A stretch of 5,615 nucleotides of DNA. It comes from Myxococcales bacterium. Lineage in GTDB: Bacteria > Myxococcota_A > Polyangia > Fen-1088. Position 1 is the stretch's first letter. Each line of letters starts with the position of its first letter. The notes beneath the pieces are model-generated. The model had not been told where the DNA came from. It saw only the letters and a list, made by a program, of their open reading frames with translations, and ran no database searches. This document shows, piece by piece, positions 1 through 5,211 of this stretch. Location: positions 21,307 to 26,921 of the forward strand of contig PMZX01000158.1 in assembly GCA_003170035.1 (NCBI GenBank). Direction: 5' to 3'. A program made the translations under genes and the position numbers.

Positions 1-987
1 GTGGCCTGCGATCTCGATGAGATGAAGCGCCAGCGGCTCTTCTTCCTGCGGCGTATGAACGCGTGGGCTCCGGTCGAGCCTCGGGCAGCAGCGGCGCGGC
101 CGGCCGCGGGCAAGCGGGCTGCGGCGCCCCGGCCGCTCACCCGCTTCGCCCAGGCCGAGTCCCATCGCTATCGCCTGCGCTACACCAAGCTGGGCCAGGC
201 CGCCTATCTCGCGCACCTCGATCTGGTGCGCCACCTGCCGCGCATCTTCCGGCGCGCTGGGCTCGACATCGCCTACTCGCGCGGCTTCCATCCCAAGCCC
301 GGTCTCAGCTTCGGGCCTGCGCTGGGCCTGGGCCTGCCGTCGCTGGGTGAGCTCCTGGACGTGAAGCTGAGCGACGAGCTGACCCCGGCCGAGTTGCTGC
401 AGCGGCTGAACGCGGTCTCGCTGGCCGGGATCGAGTTTCTTGCAGCGGCGGCGCTGCAGGAATCCGAGCCGCCATTGGGGCGGGTCCTGGCGCGGGCGCA
501 GTATGCCGTTTTCCTGCCCGACAGCGGCCGCGCGGCGACGGCCCTGGAAGCGTACGCCTGCCGCGCACCCCTGCTGGCTGCGCGACGCGAACGCCAGGAC
601 AGCCGGAAGTCGGCGCCTGCCTCGCGCGTGGACGTGCGATTGTCAATCACCGACGTGGCCAGAGCGAACCAAGGCGAAGCCCGTGTCTTGACCGCGAAGC
701 TGGGCTGGCTGGGCGGCGAACCCGACAGCCTCCTCACCTTTGGCGTGGTGATCAGCGCTCTGGGCAGCGCGCGGCCAGTGGAGGTGGTCGAAGCTCTCAC
801 CGATCCGACGGTCGCGAGAGAGGCACCGCTCGCGCGGCTGGGGCTGTGGGGTGCGTGCCAGGAAGATGGTGGGACCTTTGTTGACCCGCTCCAGGTTGCG
901 TCGCCAGCGGTCCCGTTGGTTGGTGTCAGCGACGACGTCGGCCCGACCTGCGGAACGCTTCCCGTCGTGCAAGTAATTCAGAGATGA
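1..987 (+). CDS. TIGR03936/DUF2344 family protein, 5'-truncated by window edge (probable C-terminal half of a radical SAM fusion)
   Basis: The 328 visible residues hold a TIGR03936 (DUF2344) domain from about residue 56 to 298. Conserved blocks are RYTKLG (60-65), the AHLDLVRHL stretch (71-79), YSRGFHPKP (92-100), the FGPALGLGLPS stretch (104-114), SARPVEVVEAL (256-266), and a terminal LW…FVDPL block (282-297). The family's role is unknown; in many bacteria the domain follows, or is fused to, a B12-binding radical SAM protein (TIGR03960). Residues 2-20 (ACDLDEMKRQRLFFLRRMN) look like the segment after a 'CxxCG' cysteine motif at the end of such a partner, and an Ala/Pro/Arg-rich linker (23-50) follows. 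I therefore take the GTG at base 1 as an internal Val codon and the gene as open at its 5' end. The stop overlaps the next start as ATGA, so it is coupled to the ABC genes. About 30 residues extend beyond the usual conserved end. Family call is fairly sure; the fusion is inference. Confidence 0.82.
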   Translation: MACDLDEMKRQRLFFLRRMNAWAPVEPRAAAARPAAGKRAAAPRPLTRFAQAESHRYRLRYTKLGQAAYLAHLDLVRHLPRIFRRAGLDIAYSRGFHPKPGLSFGPALGLGLPSLGELLDVKLSDELTPAELLQRLNAVSLAGIEFLAAAALQESEPPLGRVLARAQYAVFLPDSGRAATALEAYACRAPLLAARRERQDSRKSAPASRVDVRLSITDVARANQGEARVLTAKLGWLGGEPDSLLTFGVVISALGSARPVEVVEALTDPTVAREAPLARLGLWGACQEDGGTFVDPLQVASPAVPLVGVSDDVGPTCGTLPVVQVIQR

Positions 988-1715
988 TCGAGACGTTCGA
1001 CCTCGGCAAGCGATTCGGCGACAAGCTCGCGCTGGACGGGCTGACCCTGCGGGCCCAGCCGGGCGAGGTCATGGGGTTCCTGGGGCCGAATGGATCGGGC
1101 AAGACCACGACGATACGGCTGCTCATGGGACTGTTGCGGCCGAGCCAGGGCCGGGCCAGCATCATGGGCCGGGATTGCCAGACTGACGCCACGACGCTCA
1201 AGCGCGAGGTCGGCTATCTGCCCGAGGATCCCTTCCTCTATCCCTATCTCTCCGGCCGCGAGCTGCTGGAATTCGTGGCCGGGTTGCACGGGTTCTCACG
1301 TACAGATGCCCGTCGGCGGGCGGGCGAGGCCCTGGAGCGCTTTGGCCTGGTTCCCGAGCAAGACGGTTTCACCATCAACTACTCGCTCGGCATGCGCAAG
1401 CGGCTGGCCCTGGCCGCAGCGCTTCTGCACGACCCCAAGGTACTAGTGCTGGATGAGCCGACCAACGGTCTCGATCCGCAGGGCGCGCGTCAGATGCGCG
1501 AGTTGATGCTGTCCCTGGCCGCGCAGGGCCGGACGGTGTTCCTGTCCACCCATCTGCTGGATGCGGCCGACAAGATCTGCCAGCGGATCGCCATCATCAA
1601 GGCCGGCGTTTTGCGCGCGCTGGGCACGCCCGCTGAACTGCGCGCCCAGCATGGCTGCGCCGCTGACGCCAGCCTGGAGGAACTCTTCCTCAGGGTCATC
1701 GATCGCGGCCCATGA
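984..1715 (+). CDS. ABC transporter ATP-binding protein
   Basis: A 243-residue cytoplasmic ATPase of an ABC-2-type exporter, hydrolysing ATP to drive the adjacent permease. All nucleotide-binding motifs are present: Walker A GPNGSGKTT (34-42), signature YSLGM (133-137), Walker B VLVLDE (153-158), D-loop NGLDP (161-165) and H-loop His190 in STH. The Q-loop position reads YLPEDPFLYP (79-88), with Glu81 where Gln is usual; this Glu form is common in CcmA/NatA-type exporter ATPases. Length is normal for a single-domain subunit. The start is fixed by the typical MIETFDLGKRFG opening and by the ATGA overlap with the upstream stop. There is no good Shine-Dalgarno, only GAG directly before the ATG, so translation is probably coupled. 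It overlaps the permease start by the same four bases. The substrate cannot be told from sequence. Confidence 0.95.
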   Translation: MIETFDLGKRFGDKLALDGLTLRAQPGEVMGFLGPNGSGKTTTIRLLMGLLRPSQGRASIMGRDCQTDATTLKREVGYLPEDPFLYPYLSGRELLEFVAGLHGFSRTDARRRAGEALERFGLVPEQDGFTINYSLGMRKRLALAAALLHDPKVLVLDEPTNGLDPQGARQMRELMLSLAAQGRTVFLSTHLLDAADKICQRIAIIKAGVLRALGTPAELRAQHGCAADASLEELFLRVIDRGP

Positions 1716-3826
1716 GAACGCCCTTGCGCCTCGCTCGCTTGCTCATCGTCTATCGGCTGCGCTCGCTGTGGAACGCGTTCTGGCGCGTACCGCGTCGGCG
1801 ATCCCCGCGCGTGGCTTGGTTGATGATGCTGGTTGCGCCGGTGGCGTACGTCAGTCTCTTTGCCAGCGCGTTCGTGGCGGCGCGCGGCGTGGCCGGCGCG
1901 CGCGAGCAGGCGGCGCTGCTTGCGGTCGTGTGTGGCGCCATCGTGCTGTCGAGCGGGCTCACCAAGATGGCCTCCAGCGAGGCGGTGATCGCGGGTTCGG
2001 GCGAGAACGAATTCCTGCTCACGCGGCCACTCGCTCTTGCCACCTTGGTGGTGGCGCGCAGCCTGGCAGGGGCGGTCACGGATTTCTTCGATGCGCTCTT
2101 CCTGTTGCCGGTCCTGCTGGCCGCCAGCCTGGCCTGGCGTCTGGGTGGCGCGGGAATCGCCCTGGCGGCAGTGATCTCGGTGCTGGCGCAAGTGGCGGTG
2201 TCAGCGGCCGCACAGGCCGGCCAGATTGCCGTGGTTCGCTTCGTTCGGCCGCCTGGGCGGCGGGCCGTGTGGGCTGCTCTGGGCCTGCTGGCGGCACTGG
2301 CCATGGCCGCGGTATGGGTGCTGGGCACACAGGTCGTGCGCGTACCGGCGGCGGTCGTGGGCGGACTGGCGGGCTGGGCAGACCTGTGCATGTGGTCGCC
2401 GTCGGGCCCGCTGGCAGCACCGCTTGCGGCGCTGGCCGCGGGAGATGGGGCAGGGGCCGCGTTTGGGCTGGCGGTGTTGGTTGCCGGGGTGGGACTGGTG
2501 CTTGGCCTGGCTTTCCTCTTTGCACGTTGGGCAGCCCGCGATGGCTGGGAACACGCGGGCGCGCCTTGGGCCGAGGCCGCGGCTAGTACGTCTGCGCGGG
2601 GCCGAGCCGGCCCGCTCACGCCCTTTGGCAAGGAGATCCTGATGTTGGCGCGCGATCGCTCGCGCCTGTTCGCGCTGGCGGTGGCGCCGGCTGTCTTCGT
2701 GGGCATCCAAATCTTTGGCAGTGCCGGCTGGAACTGGATCGCGGCCAGTCCCCGGCACGCGGCGGTGCTTGCGTTTTCCCTGGCCGCGTACCTGGCCACC
2801 TACGGCCCGCTCGGACACATGACGAGCGAGCGTCGCGCCTTCTGGTTGCTGTGCACGTCGCCCTTTCCCCTCGGCCGCCTGATGGCCAGCAAGGCGCTGT
2901 TCTGGGCGCAGGTGGTCGGGGGCATGGCCGCGCTGGCGTACGCCGGCGTGCTGCTGCTGGCGCCCTTGCCGGTAGACGCCGCATCCTTGGGCTTGGGGCT
3001 GGTGGTGGTCGTCGGTGCTGCCACGGTGGCCTGTCTGGCGGTGGCCGTGGGGTGCGGCGCCGCTGATCTGTCGGACGACCGCCGGCCTGCAGTGGGTGTG
3101 GGGACGGTGTGGATGTTCATGGTGACCGCCGGGCTTTTCAACGCGGCTCTGCTGGGTGACGGTCAGGTGCGCGTGCGCGCTCTCCTGTTGTTTGGGCTGT
3201 GCGTGGGGTTGCACTGGATGACCGGGATCGAGCAGGTGGCGCTGGCCTACGACCCCGACAGCGCTGCCCGCAAGCGGGTCCTGCCGGGTGACGGCGCTAC
3301 GTTGGCCATTCTTCTCTACCTTGGCCAACAGAGCACGCGGTTTGCCCTCGGGACAGCAACCAGCGCCGATGTGCATCTGGGCAGCGCGATCTGGTCAGCA
3401 ATCTTGCTCGCGGCCGCCGGCTGGGCGCTTTGGCGCTGTCCATCGTTTGCTGCCCGTCGGGGATGGCTGCCGTCGATGATCGTGGCAGTGGTCGCGGGAG
3501 CCGCAGGCGCAAGTGCGCTCTCGCTGCGCTTGCCTGCCACACCGGTCGACCGTCAGGTTGTCTCGTTGGCTCTGGGGGTTCTCGCCGAGGAAGTGATCTT
3601 CAGGGGCTTCGTGCAGCGTTCACTGGCCGAGCGCTGGCTTCGTCACGGCACGCGCGGCCAGGTGGGTGCGCTGTTCATCTCGACCGTGGTGGCCTTGCTG
3701 GCCGGGGCTCGATCCCTTTCACCATCCGCCCTGCTGGTCGCGGCCACCGGCGCGGTGATCTGGGCCGCCACCGGGCGGCTGGGCGCGGCTGTGGTGGCGC
3801 GTCTCCTGCTGGAGTTTTTGCCCTAA
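1712..3826 (+). CDS. ABC-2-type exporter permease (two tandem halves) fused to a C-terminal CPBP (CAAX-protease-like) domain
   Basis: A 704-residue integral membrane protein, the partner of the upstream ATPase. The first about 270 residues and residues about 305-515 look like two ABC-2 halves. Each starts with a basic segment before a membrane helix (around 18-50 and 305-335) and each carries a coupling-region motif: NEFLLTRPLALATLVVARSL (99-118) and RAFWLLCTSPF then GRLMASKAL (375-396). Hydrophobic spans fall roughly at 36-58, 66-82, 125-165, 186-205, 250-271, 319-337, 350-366, 398-418, 424-449, 462-482, 488-503 and 557-575, with more in the C-terminus. From about 585 on it resembles the CPBP family (Rce1/bacteriocin-immunity type), with LAEEVIFRGFVQ giving EExxxR at 626-631. 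The expected FxxxH and HxxxN/D motifs are not intact: by hand alignment the His positions are Gly665 and Arg697, and Asn/Asp is Glu701. Fusions of such permeases to CPBP domains are known. Here protease activity is doubtful; a structural role in the transporter is my inference. The start is set by the ATGA overlap; the TAA touches the stop of the convergent gene. Confidence 0.9.
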   Translation: MRTPLRLARLLIVYRLRSLWNAFWRVPRRRSPRVAWLMMLVAPVAYVSLFASAFVAARGVAGAREQAALLAVVCGAIVLSSGLTKMASSEAVIAGSGENEFLLTRPLALATLVVARSLAGAVTDFFDALFLLPVLLAASLAWRLGGAGIALAAVISVLAQVAVSAAAQAGQIAVVRFVRPPGRRAVWAALGLLAALAMAAVWVLGTQVVRVPAAVVGGLAGWADLCMWSPSGPLAAPLAALAAGDGAGAAFGLAVLVAGVGLVLGLAFLFARWAARDGWEHAGAPWAEAAASTSARGRAGPLTPFGKEILMLARDRSRLFALAVAPAVFVGIQIFGSAGWNWIAASPRHAAVLAFSLAAYLATYGPLGHMTSERRAFWLLCTSPFPLGRLMASKALFWAQVVGGMAALAYAGVLLLAPLPVDAASLGLGLVVVVGAATVACLAVAVGCGAADLSDDRRPAVGVGTVWMFMVTAGLFNAALLGDGQVRVRALLLFGLCVGLHWMTGIEQVALAYDPDSAARKRVLPGDGATLAILLYLGQQSTRFALGTATSADVHLGSAIWSAILLAAAGWALWRCPSFAARRGWLPSMIVAVVAGAAGASALSLRLPATPVDRQVVSLALGVLAEEVIFRGFVQRSLAERWLRHGTRGQVGALFISTVVALLAGARSLSPSALLVAATGAVIWAATGRLGAAVVARLLLEFLP
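3587..3814 (+). other. Degenerate CPBP (Rce1-like) domain core within the permease
   Basis: Codons 626-701 of the permease. The first CPBP motif EExxxR is intact at codons 626-631 (bases 3587-3604). The second motif (FxxxH) should fall near residues 661-665, which read ALLAG. The third (HxxxN/D) should fall near 697-701, which read RLLLE. The hydrophobic pattern and the TGRL segment before the third motif fit the family well, so this looks like a real but altered domain. Motif alignment was by eye. Confidence 0.6.
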
Positions 3827-4957
3827 CTATCGCGGCCGGGCGACGCAGTGGCTGATCCCCGGGTCCTCACGGCAGAGGCCCGCAGGATCGCACTCGATGT
3901 TGCTGGTGCAGGACTTGGGCGCGCAGTAGGGAACCCCTGCGGCACTGGGTGGCACCTTGAGCTGGTAGCCGAGCAGCGACGAGCCGGGCGCGACGCAGGT
4001 GAGAAGCGGATCCTGGTCGCACCGGAAGCTGGAGGAGCAGGGGACCAGACAAAGCTCGCGGCCATCACCGAACACCGCGCAGTCGGATCCCGCGGGACAC
4101 GGGTCGACCGTGCAGTCGCGCGAGCAGAGTCCCAGGGCGCCCAGATCGGCGCACAACCCGCTCAGGCAGAGGTCGTCGCGGCGAAGGCCGGTCGCGCCGA
4201 GGCAGGGACCGCCCAGGTCAGCCGGCACGTCGGCAAAACAGCCGTTGACCCAGGCAGGGCCGTTGAGCGAGCCAGGCAGGGTACGGCAGGAAAGCCCCGC
4301 GGTGCAGTCTGCATCAGAATAGCAGGAGGGCAGGCAGACTTGGGTCTGCCAGGGCTCGGCGCGGCCGGAAGTCGCGGAGGCGGCCCCCAGGTTCGCGCAG
4401 ACCGCGCCGTTCGGGCAGTCATCCTGCGGGCACAGCGAGGTGCACATACCACCCACGGGCCCGGTGGTGCACGGGCTGGCGACCGAGCAGAGACAGGAAA
4501 GACCCGGAGCGCACTGCTGGTTGGCCTGGCAGGGCTCACCCATGCTGTCGGCCAACACGATGATGAAGCCGGCTCGCGTCCTGGTCGCCAAGCCACCGTT
4601 CGAGCCGACACCCACCAGCGTCACATCGAACGCACCGGGCGTGGCGAAGGTGTGCGATGGGGCGGCGGAAGTGTCGTCGGATGTACCGTCGCCGAAATTC
4701 CAGAGGTACTTGCTGATGGTCGTGGTGGTGATGGGCACGAACTGGACAGTGAAGGGCGCCTTGCCCGTGCAGGACGGGACGGTGGTATCGAACGGTGGGC
4801 AGTCCTCCACGGAGAAGTCCACGGCCAGCGGCAGCGCGCCGGCATCGGTGGGCAGGGCCGTGTCTGGCGGCGCGCTGTCCGGTCCCGCGTCCGCCGCGGG
4901 GGACGAACGGCCACCGCAGGCGGCAAGCAGCAGGAGAGAAAGGACACGCCAGCGCAT
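3827..4957 (-). CDS. Secreted Cys-rich lipoprotein with a PKD domain
   Basis: A 376-residue protein with a short lipoprotein signal: basic start MRWR, a hydrophobic core, then lipobox LAAC with lipidated Cys14. No Asp follows that Cys. Residues 17-40 are an Ala/Pro/Asp-rich linker. Residues 44-136 form a PKD (Ig-like) domain with the hallmark WNFGDGTSDD (86-95) and SHTFATPGAFDVTLVG (101-116). Residues 143-371 hold 30 cysteines in repeated C-x3/4-C-x4/5-C-x5 modules, probably disulfide-bonded outside the cytoplasm. Such modules are common in surface proteins of myxobacteria. The likely place is the cell envelope or surface, in adhesion or binding; no catalytic motif is seen. The start ATG at 4957 is chosen because it opens the signal peptide; the frame continues upstream only through the tRNA-His gene. 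The 20-base leader has no Shine-Dalgarno. The TAG stop abuts the permease stop. Function beyond location is unknown. Confidence 0.88.
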   Translation of the reverse strand: MRWRVLSLLLLAACGGRSSPAADAGPDSAPPDTALPTDAGALPLAVDFSVEDCPPFDTTVPSCTGKAPFTVQFVPITTTTISKYLWNFGDGTSDDTSAAPSHTFATPGAFDVTLVGVGSNGGLATRTRAGFIIVLADSMGEPCQANQQCAPGLSCLCSVASPCTTGPVGGMCTSLCPQDDCPNGAVCANLGAASATSGRAEPWQTQVCLPSCYSDADCTAGLSCRTLPGSLNGPAWVNGCFADVPADLGGPCLGATGLRRDDLCLSGLCADLGALGLCSRDCTVDPCPAGSDCAVFGDGRELCLVPCSSSFRCDQDPLLTCVAPGSSLLGYQLKVPPSAAGVPYCAPKSCTSNIECDPAGLCREDPGISHCVARPR

Positions 4958-4977
4958 ACGTTTTTGAGGTACGTGGG

Positions 4978-5049
4978 GGTGGACGAGGGGTATCGAACCC
5001 CCAGCCGTCGGAGCCACAGTCCGATGCTCTACCATTGAGCTACGTCCAC
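4978..5049 (-). tRNA. tRNA-His (anticodon GTG)
   Basis: A complete 72-base cloverleaf can be folded by hand on the minus strand. It has a 7-bp acceptor stem GTGGACG/CGTCCAC, a D stem GCTC/GAGC with loop AATGGTA, an anticodon stem TCGGA/TCCGA with loop CTGTGGC, variable loop CGGCT and a T stem GGGGG/CCCCT with loop TTCGATA. The anticodon GTG is at 5015-5017 and reads His codons CAC/CAU. The discriminator base 73 is C (4978), and the base just before the 5' end is G (complement of 5050), which together give the G-1:C73 pair specific to tRNA-His. CCA is not encoded: the bases after C73 are CCC, so a CCA-adding enzyme is needed. No terminator is visible between it and the lipoprotein gene 20 bases downstream, so both may share a transcript. 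Confidence 0.97.
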
Positions 5050-5054
5050 CAGAA

Positions 5055-5068
5055 CCCCGTTTGCGGGG
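5055..5068 (-). other. Small GC hairpin in the tRNA-His 5' leader
   Basis: A perfect 5-bp inverted repeat CCCCG/CGGGG with a 4-base loop lies four bases before G-1 of the tRNA. There is no T-run on either side long enough for an intrinsic terminator. It may form in the precursor tRNA leader; any function is unproven. Confidence 0.4.
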
Positions 5069-5075
5069 AATTGAA

Positions 5076-5105
5076 CATATGCCGCGCGATCGGCCCGGTC
5101 GTCAA
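5076..5105 (-). promoter_or_regulatory. Candidate sigma70-type promoter for tRNA-His and the lipoprotein gene
   Basis: On the minus strand TTGACG (5105-5100) matches the -35 consensus at five of six bases. It is followed after 18 bases by CATATG (5081-5076), a weak -10 sharing only three bases with TATAAT. A start near 5069 would leave a leader of about 20 bases before the tRNA. It is the best candidate in this short intergenic region, and a GC-rich genome would be expected to have loose -10 boxes. Confidence 0.4.
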
Positions 5106-5123
5106 GCAGGGAGGCGCGGCAGG

Positions 5124-5149
5124 ACGATTTTTTGCCAACGATCTTTTGC
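5124..5149. repeat. 12-base direct repeat between divergent promoters
   Basis: ACGATTTTTTGC (5124-5135) and ACGATCTTTTGC (5138-5149) match at 11 of 12 positions, with starts 14 bases apart. The pair ends two bases before the candidate -35 box of the right-hand gene. It could be a regulator site or a T-rich upstream promoter element; a chance origin in a T-rich stretch is possible. Confidence 0.4.
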
Positions 5150-5151
5150 AG

Positions 5152-5181
5152 TTGACGAGGCAAGCCTCTAGCTCCGAACAT
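5152..5181 (+). promoter_or_regulatory. Candidate promoter of the secreted helical protein gene
   Basis: TTGACG (5152-5157) is a good -35 box. GAACAT (5176-5181) lies 18 bases on and matches TATAAT at three positions. The upstream T-rich stretch would suit an UP-like element. A start near 5188 would give a leader of about 24 bases containing the ribosome binding site. The -10 is weak, so the call is tentative. Confidence 0.35.
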
Positions 5182-5201
5182 AGGGCCCTCTTCAACCCGG
5201 T

Positions 5202-5205
5202 GAGG
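5202..5205 (+). promoter_or_regulatory. Ribosome binding site GAGG
   Basis: GAGG ends six bases before the ATG at 5212, a usual Shine-Dalgarno distance, and supports that start codon. Confidence 0.6.
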
Positions 5206-5211
5206 CAACTT

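Noticed and set aside
1561..2586. A 341-codon + strand frame overlapping the ATPase end and permease start
   Set aside because: Low-complexity Gly/Arg/Ala sequence in an alternative frame over two well-supported genes.
1750..3376. Long minus-strand frames (1750-2799 and 2201-3376) opposite the permease
   Set aside because: No family motifs, and composition typical of antisense shadows in GC-rich DNA. The plus-strand frame has clear membrane and CPBP features.
3764..3779. Hairpin GCCGCC-ACCG-GGCGGC as a terminator for the lipoprotein transcript
   Set aside because: It lies inside the permease coding sequence and has no T-run on the minus strand; GC hairpins like this are frequent by chance here.
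3803..3819. Hairpin CTCC-TGCT-GGAG followed by five T as a terminator of the ABC operon
   Set aside because: The stem is only 4 bp and it ends before the permease stop codon, so termination there would remove the stop.
4958..5035. N-terminal extension of the lipoprotein to ATG 5035
   Set aside because: The 26 extra codons mostly lie inside the tRNA-His gene, and the signal peptide begins at the internal Met at 4957.
3848..5038. A 396-codon + strand open frame antisense to the lipoprotein gene
   Set aside because: It runs through the tRNA-His gene, has no recognisable domain or signal, and is Ala/Gly/Arg-rich as expected for the antisense of GC-rich, Cys-rich coding sequence. The opposite strand has a lipobox, a PKD motif and regular Cys modules.
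4978..5049. tRNA-His as an integration (att) site of a mobile element
   Set aside because: No repeat of the tRNA 3' end, no integrase gene and no composition shift are seen in the window.
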